A stretch of DNA of 64,000 bases from Pseudomonas vlassakiae (GTDB lineage Bacteria > Pseudomonadota > Gammaproteobacteria > Pseudomonadales > Pseudomonadaceae): contig NZ_JABWRP020000009.1 in assembly GCF_014269035.2 (NCBI RefSeq), positions 124,001 to 188,000 on the forward strand, in the 5' to 3' direction. This document shows positions 30,800 through 39,683 of this stretch, piece by piece. A program made the translations under genes and the position numbers. The first letter of the stretch is position 1. Each line of letters starts with the position of its first letter. Under the pieces are notes generated by a model. It saw only the letters and a list, made by a program, of their open reading frames with translations, was not told the origin of the DNA and did not search any database.

Positions 30800-32616
30800 G
30801 TCTTCACCGGAGTAATTTCAAGGGCACGTCTGATGTCGGTTGCATCTCTGGAAAAAACTGGGATGCTTTCATTTGCCAGCTCGCTCTTCCAAAGAGAGCG
30901 TTCTAACATAACCTCTTCCACTGTATTTTTGTAAAAAAGACGGTAAATGGTGACTGGCTGAGTTTGCCCTCTTCGGTGGGCCCGAGCACTAGCCTGTGCT
31001 TCTAGTGCCGGGTTCCATACCGGAGTGAAATGTATCACCACGGTTGCTGCGGTAATATTTAAACCGGCGCCGGCCGCCTTAGGGTTAAGTATCAAGCATC
31101 CGGGGCCGTCGTGATTTGTAAAGTCATCGATAATTGATTGGCGATCTGGTTGAGCGGTAGAGCCATTAATAGAGCCCCAGTACGTGTTGGGCGAACTGGA
31201 GAACGCCTCCCTTACTAATTCGCCGATTCGGTTGAATAGCGCGAAAATTATGACTTTTCGTTTGTTTGCGAAAGACTCCTTTAAGAGGGAGATTGTTCTT
31301 TCCATTTTTGAGGTCATCAGGGGAAGTTTGGTTGTGCGAGTGATTGTCGACTCCTCACCATCGACGTCCCCTTCTGAAGCTTGGTGCAGCCAAGGGTGAG
31401 CACATACAAGTTGCAGTTGAAGCGTAGCCACTAGAGCCCCTGCTGTAGGATACTTGGCGAGTGTTTCAGATCTTACATTTAAATAATGCTCAGTCAGAAG
31501 GTCGTCCAGCTCGAGCGGCAAATCGATATTTATTCGCTGGGGTAAATCGTCAGCTACATCTGCTACCCGGCGTTTGAGTATCATAGGATCAGTGAGTTGC
31601 CCCACTGCCTGAGCTGATTCAATACAGTCCGGATATAGAGCCTCGAAATCAAGTTGAGAGCCAAGTAGGCCGGGGATGGCGAAGTCGGCAAGAGACCATA
31701 GATCAACCAAGCTGTTTTCAACGGGCGTACCAGTCATGGGAACAGTATGTCGGCGTGGGATCGAAGCGATAGCCCTTCTGCGATTTGATTGCGGGTTCTT
31801 GATTGCTTGTGCTTCGTCGCAAATTAGCCAAGACCATTCGACGGATGAAAAAATTGAGACATCGTTGACCATGGTGTCATATGTTGTGATAACAATACTG
31901 GTCCGTTGTAGTTCTCGATATATTCCTGCCCGATTTTGGCCGCGATGTATCATCAAGGTCAATCCAGGTGCAAACCGTTCAAACTCTCGCTCCCAATTGG
32001 CAATAAGGCTAGTCGGACAAATTATCAATGCAGGCGAGTCGGACTTTGGTGGGTCCATTAGCAGCAATGCGATAATCTGAAGCGTTTTGCCCAGCCCCAT
32101 TTCATCGGCGAGAATCAGTCCGCCCGTAAGTTTAACGGTTTCCCACATCCAGAGAATACCGCGTGACTGATAGGGAAATAGCGTTGCGTTCAGCCCCTGG
32201 ATTGTAAGCTCCCCCTCAAGTTTATGCGCAGCAACCCTTCCCGATTGTAGAAATATCTCATCAGGAAGCACCTCTAAATTTGCGTTAGGTGTCCGAATTA
32301 GCTCAATAGCCTTGCTGTAAGAAAGATTTTCGGAAGATGAGTTATTCAGTGCTTCGTTAAAAAGAGTGACTGCGTCGATCGGAAGTGGTCGGATTGTGTT
32401 TCCATCCAGTACCCAAGAATGTCGATTGCTTGGAGCATAGTAAACAGACCGCTTGCCTCGAAGCGATCGAATCCCTCCTAGGCGCGCGACTATACGATCC
32501 TCCGTCTTACAGATGATCATGACAGGGTCAACAAGCCGCTCTGAGAGTGTCAGGTTTTCAGGGTGACTGCTTAAGAGCGCTGCGAAGGTCTCAGGAAGTT
32601 TGATAATATCAGTCAC
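30796..32616 (-). CDS. SNF2-family helicase/translocase
   Basis: 606 residues. About 140 N-terminal residues are unassigned. The SF2 core follows: Walker A DEMGLGKT (171-178), PTSLIANW, DEAQ box (267-270, with AIKN), motif III MTGTPVEN, then the helicase C domain with LNPKAAGAGLN and the arginine-finger motif ARAHRRGQTQPV near 560. It should translocate on double-stranded DNA. Overlaps the HNH gene by eight bases upstream and the EcoRII-N gene by four downstream, so all are co-translated. No nuclease domain is fused. Confidence 0.9.
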   Translation of the reverse strand: MTDIIKLPETFAALLSSHPENLTLSERLVDPVMIICKTEDRIVARLGGIRSLRGKRSVYYAPSNRHSWVLDGNTIRPLPIDAVTLFNEALNNSSSENLSYSKAIELIRTPNANLEVLPDEIFLQSGRVAAHKLEGELTIQGLNATLFPYQSRGILWMWETVKLTGGLILADEMGLGKTLQIIALLLMDPPKSDSPALIICPTSLIANWEREFERFAPGLTLMIHRGQNRAGIYRELQRTSIVITTYDTMVNDVSIFSSVEWSWLICDEAQAIKNPQSNRRRAIASIPRRHTVPMTGTPVENSLVDLWSLADFAIPGLLGSQLDFEALYPDCIESAQAVGQLTDPMILKRRVADVADDLPQRINIDLPLELDDLLTEHYLNVRSETLAKYPTAGALVATLQLQLVCAHPWLHQASEGDVDGEESTITRTTKLPLMTSKMERTISLLKESFANKRKVIIFALFNRIGELVREAFSSSPNTYWGSINGSTAQPDRQSIIDDFTNHDGPGCLILNPKAAGAGLNITAATVVIHFTPVWNPALEAQASARAHRRGQTQPVTIYRLFYKNTVEEVMLERSLWKSELANESIPVFSRDATDIRRALEITPVKT

Positions 32617-33433
32617 GGCTATTTTCCCTCAGCGCTTTTAACTCTTCGAGGGTGAACGGTATGGGTCGCCTCGTATGTAGAGCTCTGTGGCAGTTGGGGC
32701 AGAGTGGTACTAGATCCATGCGCGGGTCATACGGGCGAGGCTCTGAAAGAAGTCCTACAGGCTCTAGGTGATGAACTTCAATTATTGATCCTGCCTCGCC
32801 ATAGGATACCTTTGGCTCCAAGCCGCAGACCAAGCAGCGTTCTCCATGAATGCGAATGCACAAAAGTCTATTGCGAGGATTTCTTTCCCGTCGTTTTATA
32901 ACCGAGTGCGAGATAGCTCCTTCGAAAACCGGAGCCACCTCACCTAAATCTTCCTCGATTACATCGTAGCCAATAAGCTCCGCCATCGCAGCCATCATTG
33001 GAACGATCACTTCACGACATGTCGCAATGATATTGGTATCGCTATGTGGATCGTCTTGGTCACGAATTTTTGCGGAAATTTGAAAATCCCCAGATGTTAT
33101 TTTCCAGTCCGTGAGTGTTTGGCCCGATATCTCCAAGTCGATGTCAGTTCGAATTGATGCCACTAGAGCGCGTGCTAATTGGACATCTTCAAAGGACGCC
33201 TTTTTGATCTGGCTGATGACTTCTCCTGAGAAGCGTCCAAAGAAGAGACTTACACTATGTCCCTTGAGTCCAAATGGGCGAAGCTCCGCAACCGGTCCGT
33301 GTTTCTCATCTAAGTCACCAAACCAAATACGAAGTCCTGACCTAAGTCCACTAAGATCGACTGCGGCCGATATGAGAGCTCCAGTCCCTTCCTCAAGCTC
33401 TCTGAGGATAAGATTTTTCTTTCCGCTGATCAT
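32609..33433 (-). CDS. HNH endonuclease
   Basis: 274 residues. The first 185 form an unassigned domain (DLSGLRSGLRIWFGDLDE, mixed alpha/beta) that may bind DNA or a partner. The C-terminal HNH has zinc ligands Cys200/Cys203 and Cys245/Cys248 and the catalytic His221/His222 (EVHHLEPV) with PLCPNCHRALH. ATG at 33433 lies one base after the ATPase stop (TGAGATG). It is the best candidate for the cutting subunit of the system, since no other complete nuclease apart from Vsr is present. Confidence 0.85.
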   Translation of the reverse strand: MISGKKNLILRELEEGTGALISAAVDLSGLRSGLRIWFGDLDEKHGPVAELRPFGLKGHSVSLFFGRFSGEVISQIKKASFEDVQLARALVASIRTDIDLEISGQTLTDWKITSGDFQISAKIRDQDDPHSDTNIIATCREVIVPMMAAMAELIGYDVIEEDLGEVAPVFEGAISHSVIKRRERNPRNRLLCIRIHGERCLVCGLEPKVSYGEAGSIIEVHHLEPVGLLSEPRPYDPRMDLVPLCPNCHRALHTRRPIPFTLEELKALRENSRD

Positions 33434-33434
33434 C

Positions 33435-35063
33435 TCAGCCTTCTTCTTCAGCCATCAGGTCGCCCGGCTCAGGGTCGGGAACATTTCGTAGAAGTTTACG
33501 AAGGTTGTTGGATATTTCGTTACGAATATCCTCAAATATCGGCTCAAGCTCGTCGTTGGTATTGTTTTGCTCAGCTACAGCAAAAGCCCACAATAGAAGA
33601 TCCATACCTTCAACGGCGAAACCGTTAGCGGCCGCGCGTTTATAGATTTTCTGATAGAAGTCATGATGTTTGTTGAGCAAAACTGCAGGGACATGGTCGC
33701 TATTTCCAGCACTGCGGAGAGCTGGTTGCCACAGCTCTCCAGTATTGATGTTCTCTACAGCGTCTACATACACTGTTTCGGGACTTACATGATTCTGAAC
33801 TGGTACCTTAAGCTTGATCTTGTTGCCATGATTATTTGAAATGATCGCAGACTGGGTTGCAGGATCGACAGAGTTTACCTGCGGTTTGCTAGCGCTGCCG
33901 GTTTCCGCAATGTTCTTGTTAGCGCTGGTGTGGTCGATCTTTTTAAGATTGGTTTGCTCTCGATTTTGTCTACGAGCCCGCTGTCCTGCTTCACGATAGA
34001 CTGGCTGAAGCAACTCCCGCAGCCCGTCCTCAAGATCTGGGTGGAAAAGGATTCTGGACTTTTTGACATCGATCCGAAATGCGTCGTCAAGCTTATGTCC
34101 GAAGTCAAACTCCACACGCAGCAAGGAGGTATGAGGCTCTGGTGCACCAAAGACTTCTAGCCAGCTTCCATCTTGGATCAAGCGACCTTCACGATAGACG
34201 TAAAAACCCTGCGCACGGTTTGAGATGCGTGCATGGGTCTTTTCCTCATCTTTTGTCATGTCGCTGCGGTGCGGCAGAATCCACGCTCGTATATTCGCCG
34301 TCTCCTCGGAACCGTCAGCCAGCTCTACTACTAACTTTTGCTTTTTTTCTGAAAGAACCTGCTCGGAGCGTGCAGGGTAAAACGGATTCCATGGCTCTAC
34401 CGGCGTTTGATTGATGAAAATATCGATATTGCGTTCGCGCTCGTCAGTGTGGTCAAGGAATCGGTGATAAACGAGCGATAGGTGTTTAATCAGGCTTTCC
34501 GCGAGGCGCTTAATCGCGCTCTGTTCTTTGCTCGAGCCTGCTTCGTATTCTCTGGTCAGAATCCTATCGCATTTTTCCCATATTAAGAGCGTGCCCCTTT
34601 CCCCACATAGCTCCTCGAACATCTCTTTTTCGTCCGGGGTGACGGGCTCGCGGAGCATCTCCCACTTTTCGCTCTGAGCGACGTGGTCTAGATCCCAAGC
34701 GAGCTTTGCGAATACATCGGTGGGACTTTTGCGAGAAATCAGCGTGTATTTGAGGCAAACAGAGCTGGATGCAGTCTTAAGCCCAAGCCCGAACTTCCCG
34801 AGACTCTCAGGGTTGTCGCGTTCCGGTGCCCCATAACGCATCGCCTTGTAGACACCATCAGCATCCATCCCTTCGCCATTGTCTCCGAAGTAGACCAGCT
34901 TACGGCCATCGCTACGTAGGGTGATCTCGACGTTGATTTGGTCTGCTTTGGCGGCGATGGAGTTGTCTATGATGTCTGCGGCAGCAGTCCTGACGTTGTA
35001 GCCTGTGTCTCTAAGCCCGAAGATCAGGCGGGGTGCATCTGGCTCGTTTATCAAATCACTCAC
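33435..35063 (-). CDS. GHKL (MORC/MutL-like) ATPase
   Basis: 542 residues. Bergerat-fold motifs: N box AAADIIDNSIAAKA (27-40, Asn34), G1 DNGEGMDADG (61-70), G2 SLGKFGLGLKTAS (87-99). A ribosomal S5-like transducer domain follows (RISNRAQGFYVYREGRLI near 275). The C-terminal 170 residues are polar and end in an acidic tail (PGDLMAEEEG). GHKL ATPases of this kind occur in bacterial restriction-modification loci (Iyer and Aravind described MORC-like members) and are thought to clamp or remodel DNA. First gene of the coupled operon, 175 bases behind vsr. Confidence 0.88.
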   Translation of the reverse strand: MSDLINEPDAPRLIFGLRDTGYNVRTAAADIIDNSIAAKADQINVEITLRSDGRKLVYFGDNGEGMDADGVYKAMRYGAPERDNPESLGKFGLGLKTASSSVCLKYTLISRKSPTDVFAKLAWDLDHVAQSEKWEMLREPVTPDEKEMFEELCGERGTLLIWEKCDRILTREYEAGSSKEQSAIKRLAESLIKHLSLVYHRFLDHTDERERNIDIFINQTPVEPWNPFYPARSEQVLSEKKQKLVVELADGSEETANIRAWILPHRSDMTKDEEKTHARISNRAQGFYVYREGRLIQDGSWLEVFGAPEPHTSLLRVEFDFGHKLDDAFRIDVKKSRILFHPDLEDGLRELLQPVYREAGQRARRQNREQTNLKKIDHTSANKNIAETGSASKPQVNSVDPATQSAIISNNHGNKIKLKVPVQNHVSPETVYVDAVENINTGELWQPALRSAGNSDHVPAVLLNKHHDFYQKIYKRAAANGFAVEGMDLLLWAFAVAEQNNTNDELEPIFEDIRNEISNNLRKLLRNVPDPEPGDLMAEEEG

Positions 35064-35238
35064 ATTGGGGTCCTTTGCGTTATGGGGCTCTAGGCTTCCC
35101 TAGCCCCAGTGCCATGAGCTCTGCGAGACTCTCGGAAGAGGTCAGTATAATTGCACTCCGCCACCACAAGGCAACCTTGTCGGTACCACCTGGTGCAAAC
35201 TGCGGCAGGAAGATGACCTCCGTGGCGTGGTCGGGTCC
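35064..35238 (-). promoter_or_regulatory. vsr-ATPase intergenic region with an extended CCWGG palindrome
   Basis: CACCTGGTG (35187-35195) is a symmetric extension of CCWGG. On the minus strand it lies about 40 bases upstream of a -10-like TATACT (35144-35149) pointing to the ATPase gene; a -35-like TTGCCT is at 35169-35174 but the 19-base spacer is long. The frame after the vsr stop also stays open for about 51 codons. Confidence 0.4.
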
Positions 35239-35661
35239 TTAGATAGCATGGGCAATCATTTGGAGCCGGTGTTCCAGCCTAGACAACGTCTCCGGATCTT
35301 TTTTCAACTGGCATTCCCAGACGATCAAGACGGTCCAATCGCGAGCCTCCAGTGCTAGCGTGTTGGCAGCATCCCTGGCTATGTTTTTCTGGAATTTGTC
35401 ACCCCAGAACTCAAGTCGGGTTTTGGGAGTGGTCGCATATCGGCAACCGGGGTGACGATGCCAGAAGCAGCCATGGACAAAAATGCATACCTTGAGGCGT
35501 GGAATCACAATGTCCGGATTCCCGGGAAGGTCCTTTCGATGCAAGCGATATCGGTACCCTCGGTTGTGCAGGAATCGTCTGACCAGCATTTCGGGAGCGG
35601 TATCCTTCCCTCGGATGCCAGACATCATCCTGGAGCGAGTTGCTGAATCGACCGTGTCCAT
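35239..35661 (-). CDS. vsr: Vsr very-short-patch repair endonuclease
   Basis: 140 residues. Complete Vsr motifs: GKDTAPEMLVRRFL (18-31), YRLHRKDLPGNPDIV with catalytic Asp50, VHGCFWHRHPGC (62-73) with His and zinc-site residues, and WECQLKKD. Vsr nicks beside T in T:G mismatches that arise when 5-methylcytosine in CCWGG deaminates. That fits the Dcm-type methylase encoded divergently. In E. coli dcm and vsr overlap on one strand; here they are divergent, 234 bases apart. ATG at 35661 has only a weak GGTAAC upstream; ATGs at residues 12 and 13 are alternatives. Confidence 0.92.
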   Translation of the reverse strand: MDTVDSATRSRMMSGIRGKDTAPEMLVRRFLHNRGYRYRLHRKDLPGNPDIVIPRLKVCIFVHGCFWHRHPGCRYATTPKTRLEFWGDKFQKNIARDAANTLALEARDWTVLIVWECQLKKDPETLSRLEHRLQMIAHAI

Positions 35662-35829
35662 ATCGTTACCATTGGCAGAGCGGAGCTTTGTTTATTTTAC
35701 GTTCGGTTCCATCTGTGACATCAGGTTCACCTCCTTTTCAGACCTCCCTGAAAGGGGGATTGGCGATTTGGCTGCTTCTGCGGCGGCGCCTACGATGTAG
35801 CGTCCTTAGGATACCTCGGTAAAAAACGC

Positions 35830-35873
35830 TTCACATTGCTGGCCTAAGGGATAGAATAGTGACGTTTCGTCAC
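35830..35873 (+). promoter_or_regulatory. dcm promoter with palindrome at the start site
   Basis: TTCACA (35830-35835), 16-base spacer, TAGAAT (35852-35857), then the palindrome GTGACG-TTT-CGTCAC (35859-35873) where transcription should start. The position suits a repressor or autoregulation by the methylase or another island protein. Confidence 0.6.
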
Positions 35874-35895
35874 AGATTTGACCCAGAGAGCGCTT

Positions 35896-37290
35896 ATGAG
35901 TTTTTTTGAAGATGTGCAAGGCGCAAACCCGCGCGCTGCTGCTACCGATCAACCCGGTGACTATGCAGGAAGCGATCGAGCGCTACTGCAGGAGCTGCTC
36001 GAGATCTACGATCAGGGTTTTCTAGCTGCTGTGCTTAACGAAGCAAGCCCGGGACATTGGTGTCGCGAGACGATTAATCGTTGGTATAAGGGCAAGGCGT
36101 CTCCCAAGCTGTCATACATTGACCACAAACGCTTGAGTGAGCTGCTGCCACGGAAGGTGGAAGGGGAGAGAACTTTCACTTTTATCGACTTGTTTGCCGG
36201 TATCGGTGGAATTCGCAAGGGGTTCGAGGCAGTGGGGGGCGAATGTCTCTTTACTTCTGAGTGGAATAAATATGCGGTGAGGACCTATAAGGCTAACCAC
36301 TATTGCGATCCTGCTCGTCATCGTTTTAATTTAGACATTCGATCAGTAACGCTCTCGGATAAACCGGAGGTTAGTGAGGAAGAGGCTTACCGGAATATCG
36401 ATCGGGAAATCCCAGATCATGATGTGCTGCTTGCTGGTTTCCCTTGTCAGCCGTTTTCTCTTGCAGGTGTGTCGAAAAAGAATTCTTTAGGGCGCAAGCA
36501 TGGGTTCGAGTGTGAAACTCAGGGCACTTTATTTTTTGATGTGGCCCGAATCATCGCGGCAAAGCGTCCCGCTGCTTTCCTGCTCGAGAACGTCAAGAAC
36601 CTCAAAAGTCATGACAAAGGAAATACGTTTCGGATTATTTGTGAAACGCTAGATGAGCTGGGCTATGAAGTAGCAGATGTTAATGCTCCCAAAGGCGCTG
36701 ATCCGAAGGTCATCGATGCAGTCAAGTTCTTGCCTCAGCATCGAGAACGGATCGTCTTGGTAGGCTTCAGGCGAGACCTGAATGTCCATCAGGGGTTCAC
36801 ACTGAAAGACATTTCGAAGTATGAGCCGGTTCAGCGACCTTCCTTCGGTGATTTGCTTGATAAAAATGTCGATAGCAAGTACATACTGACTCCTAAGCTT
36901 TGGGAGTATTTGTACAAATATGCTCAAAAGCACAAGGCGAAGGGTAATGGCTTTGGCTTCGGCCTTACTCGTCCTAATGATGTGGCTCGTACGCTTTCCG
37001 CACGGTACCATAAGGATGGTTCGGAAATTTTGGTCGATCGCGGATTCTCGGATAAATTAGACTTTTATGGCGAAGTTAACAGTCTGAGCCGCCCCCGTCG
37101 GCTGACACCTCAAGAATGTGCTAGGCTTATGGGCTTTGACAAACCAGGCGAAAGCACCTTCGTTATACCTGTTTCGGACACTCAGGCATACCGTCAGTTT
37201 GGTAATTCAGTGGCGGTGCCTGTTTTCGAGGCTGTTGCAAAAATGATGAAGTCAAGAATTTTGAAGGCAAAGGAAAAAATTGGAAGGTGA
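35896..37290 (+). CDS. dcm: DNA cytosine-5 methyltransferase, Dcm-like (probable CCWGG)
   Basis: 464 residues. It follows E. coli Dcm through its whole length, including the N-terminal extension ([11 protein letters not shown]). Motif [17 protein letters not shown] (96-111), motif [22 protein letters not shown] with catalytic Cys184, [27 protein letters not shown] and motif [15 protein letters not shown] are intact. The target-recognition segment ([29 protein letters not shown]-like) is also Dcm-like, so C5 methylation of the second C of CCWGG is expected. ATG at 35896 is chosen over an upstream TTG at 35878. Protective partner of the divergent operon. Confidence 0.93.
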   Translation: MSFFEDVQGANPRAAATDQPGDYAGSDRALLQELLEIYDQGFLAAVLNEASPGHWCRETINRWYKGKASPKLSYIDHKRLSELLPRKVEGERTFTFIDLFAGIGGIRKGFEAVGGECLFTSEWNKYAVRTYKANHYCDPARHRFNLDIRSVTLSDKPEVSEEEAYRNIDREIPDHDVLLAGFPCQPFSLAGVSKKNSLGRKHGFECETQGTLFFDVARIIAAKRPAAFLLENVKNLKSHDKGNTFRIICETLDELGYEVADVNAPKGADPKVIDAVKFLPQHRERIVLVGFRRDLNVHQGFTLKDISKYEPVQRPSFGDLLDKNVDSKYILTPKLWEYLYKYAQKHKAKGNGFGFGLTRPNDVARTLSARYHKDGSEILVDRGFSDKLDFYGEVNSLSRPRRLTPQECARLMGFDKPGESTFVIPVSDTQAYRQFGNSVAVPVFEAVAKMMKSRILKAKEKIGR

Positions 37291-37402
37291 GGCGGCAAGC
37301 GTTTGAGGTCGTCTGAAGTCTATGTCTCCCCATCGCAGCGTTTCGCATCTAATAAGATGCGCTCGCTGAGATGGACGGGCGAGAAAGAGGATGGCGGGGC
37401 TA

Positions 37403-37699
37403 TCATTTCTGGGTGTTCAGCCAATCGATGAGCATCTGATCATTCTTGCCTAGCCGTTTATAGATAATCAAAGTTGTTAGTCTGCAGTAATAGCGGGTGC
37501 TGTAAGAGCGATTTTTTAGATTTTGTGCGAAAAACCATCGCAAGTGTTTAAGCTGCCAAACCCAAGCATTGTCTTGCTGCCATCGAAGCTGAATGGCTGC
37601 TTGCATGATCTTAGCTTGCCGTAGGTGTCGCTGCTGGGTGAGCTTCGAGCTCGTTAAAACACCGCTTAAAAACGCCCCCATATCAAAAGGTTTGGTCAT
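37403..37699 (-). CDS. Small protein coupled to the integrase remnant
   Basis: 98 residues, basic, rich in Gln, Arg and Trp (RHLRQAKIMQAAIQLRW, YYCRLTTLIIYKRLGKND), no membrane segment. Its ATG overlaps the stop of the integrase remnant (ATGA), so the two were one operon. Family not recognised; perhaps an accessory factor of the element. Still intact although the integrase is dead. Confidence 0.6.
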   Translation of the reverse strand: MTKPFDMGAFLSGVLTSSKLTQQRHLRQAKIMQAAIQLRWQQDNAWVWQLKHLRWFFAQNLKNRSYSTRYYCRLTTLIIYKRLGKNDQMLIDWLNTQK

Positions 37700-38277
37700 A
37701 TCCGCCCTCCAATGTTGGCGGAAACCACATCAACCCGATAAATTCCTAGCTCGAGGCTAATTTGCTTGAGGGCTGCTTGATCTAAATAGCAATCAATACG
37801 ATAGTTCTTACATCGATTGACTGGGGCAGGGTGGCCTGTGAGCTGAGTGTAGCGTTCGCAAGCGTAGACTGCGCGCAATTCATGGAAGCCTTTCAATCCG
37901 TACGTACGCAGCACTTCGCAGGCGGGGAGAACCGTTCGTTGCAAGAAAGCGGCGTAGCATTCAGTGCGGTCCAGTAAGTTGCGACTGCCGACGGGAGACG
38001 CTTCACGCGCCGACTCGAGTGCCGCGATTACTTTTTCGTTCGCGATGATCCAACGCGGCGCTGATGCCCTCGAGCGCCCTCCCTAGGTACCCTCTTGAAT
38101 GTTGATACGGCCAATGTGCTTGGCTTGGCGGAGCAAGCGTGGCAGATCTGCCAAGACTGCTTTGCGCAGGTGCATACCGGTAGTGCGGGTCAACATCACA
38201 ATCGCGGCCACGCGCTCATGTTTCTAGTCAAGCAGCACATGCAGCAAACGCTTTAATGTGTTGTTGGTCTTGGCCAT
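37696..38277 (-). pseudogene. Decayed tyrosine integrase (Integrase_1 type)
   Basis: One continuous frame from an ATG at 38277 reads MAKTNNTLKRLLHVLLD, then an amber stop (38224-38226), KHERVAAIVMLTRTTGMHLRKAV, a second amber (38083-38085), and an open stretch to the stop at 37696 that contains LKGFHELRAVYACERY. The middle SAM-like domain seems deleted. Catalytic sites are lost: box I Arg is His (TGMHLRK), the second His is Ile (LGIYR) and the nucleophilic Tyr is Asn (VSANIGGR); only HELR remains. It is therefore inactive. Confidence 0.8.
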
Positions 38278-38378
38278 CCGGTGCACGCGTGCGAATTGTG
38301 GAACGCTGCTGTCCCAAGGCCTGGCTCGGACTGATGATTCTCACGTTCTGATCACCGCGCAGCGCAGCGAGGGTGCGG

Positions 38379-39347
38379 TTAACGCTGCAAATCGGCATGC
38401 AAGCTGGTCACCGTTTCGTTGAGCACCATCAGCGATGGCGGCCGTGGCGTCAGCAGCGCGGCCATCAGCGACAGGTAGCGCAGTGTCCCGTCCGACGGCA
38501 CCGCCCAATGGTCGCAGCAGCCCGTGCTGGTACAACCGCACGCTGGACAGGCCACCCGGTGGCGCATCGATCTCCAGGCGGTGGCCGGGAATGCATCCTC
38601 CAGCGCGGCCACGAGGTCTTCCACCTCTCCGTTCTTGATGATGGTCTGCAGCGCTGAAGCGAGGTTGCGACCATCGTGGTGCAGCACTGGCGAGCGAGTG
38701 CCCAACTGAGGCTGACGGCAGGGCGCATCGCGGTCGATGCGGAAGTGGTCGTAGAACCGCCAGCTGTTGATGAACGCGCGCAGCTCGCCGATCTCCGGCG
38801 CTTGGCGGGGGCGTCCGACGATGTTGAAGAAGCTCTCACAACTATCGGCATGCTGATCGAGCACCTTCCAGCTGTTGCCCTCCCGGGCGCGGACCATGGC
38901 GTTCTTGCGCTCTACCAATAAGGAAGAGGGGCGGTAGGCTCCAGCACCCCAGATGGCTTCAGATTTGATCTCGGGGTCGAGCATGAATGCAGTGGGATAG
39001 GGCAGGGGAATCGGCAGGCCGAGCGAGATGGCAAAGCCGAAATCCTCGGTGGCAAAACCCAAGCGCAGGCGTTTGACGTCGCTTGGATGCTGGCCTTGGA
39101 TGGGAACCTCGCCGCGCTTCATGCGCGCACTCATCTCAGGCCCGGCCCACCAGGTCGAATCCAGTCCGCCTTCACGGGCAAGGGCTTCGATTACGCCGCC
39201 TTGGGCGGTTTCGGCGAGCAGGCGCAGGGCCTTGTAGAGATTGGATTTGCCGCTGCCGTTGGCACCCGTCACCAGGTTGAGTTGGCCTAGTGGCAACACG
39301 AGGTGATTGATCGAGCGGTAGTTGCCGATGGCGAGGGTGGTGAGCAT
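38379..39347 (-). pseudogene. AAA ATPase (OLD/SMC-like), truncated and frameshifted
   Basis: 322 residues remain. LTTLAIGNYRSI and the Walker A NLVTGANGSGKSNLYKAL are intact. Around 38490-38600 the frame slips: the next frame reads GHRLEIDAPPGGLSSVRLYQHGLLRPLGGA, the expected family sequence, after which SDGTLRYLSLMAALL returns to the original frame. Two compensating indels explain this. The Walker B/ D-loop region reads NETVTSLHADLQR then stop, instead of NEPETSLHPDL followed by 40-50 more residues. The truncation coincides with the island edge. Confidence 0.75.
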
Positions 39348-39404
39348 CCGGTGCGTCCCAGCTTGAACTGAGTGACCGATTGTGGCTGAACTGGGGCGGC
39401 GTTA

Positions 39405-39683
39405 CTACCGGTCAGCTGGCGTGCGGGGATGGCTGTGTTCGAGTTCATCGAACAAGGCGCGAACCATCATGTTGAGGTAGTGGGAGGCAGCGACTCTTCG
39501 GTGGTCGCCTAGCATGAGGCCGGTGTGGTTGAGGTAGCGCGCGCCGTCCAACAGTTTCGCGGCTTGTTCTTTTGCTTGAGTGGTAGGTATCCCGGGGATT
39601 GCGGTGATCAATGATTGGGATGATTTGTAGCTTGGGGCCGGAATGTTGTCGCTTCCACTACTTGGGGTGTTGTTTTGGGGCAT
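39405..39683 (-). CDS. DUF3077-type small protein
   Basis: 92 residues from the ATG at 39683 (AGGAGATC upstream). Core IPGIPTTQAKEQAAKLLDGARYLNHTGL and AASHYLNMMVRALFDELE. Paralogue of the next gene upstream. Function unknown; family common in Pseudomonas. Confidence 0.7.
   Translation of the reverse strand: MPQNNTPSSGSDNIPAPSYKSSQSLITAIPGIPTTQAKEQAAKLLDGARYLNHTGLMLGDHRRVAASHYLNMMVRALFDELEHSHPRTPADR

Noticed and set aside
30796..37290. DISARM-type defence system (methylase plus SNF2)
   Set aside because: No DUF1998 protein, PLD nuclease or drmA-like helicase is present; the partners are instead GHKL, HNH, Vsr and EcoRII-N.
37344..37361. Terminator behind dcm
   Set aside because: The hairpin CGCATCT-AATA-AGATGCG has no T run on either strand.
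29285..38400. Direct repeat of the tRNA-Pro 3' end as right attachment site
   Set aside because: I looked for CTCCGTCCCGACCA-like sequence to the right and found no copy in the window.
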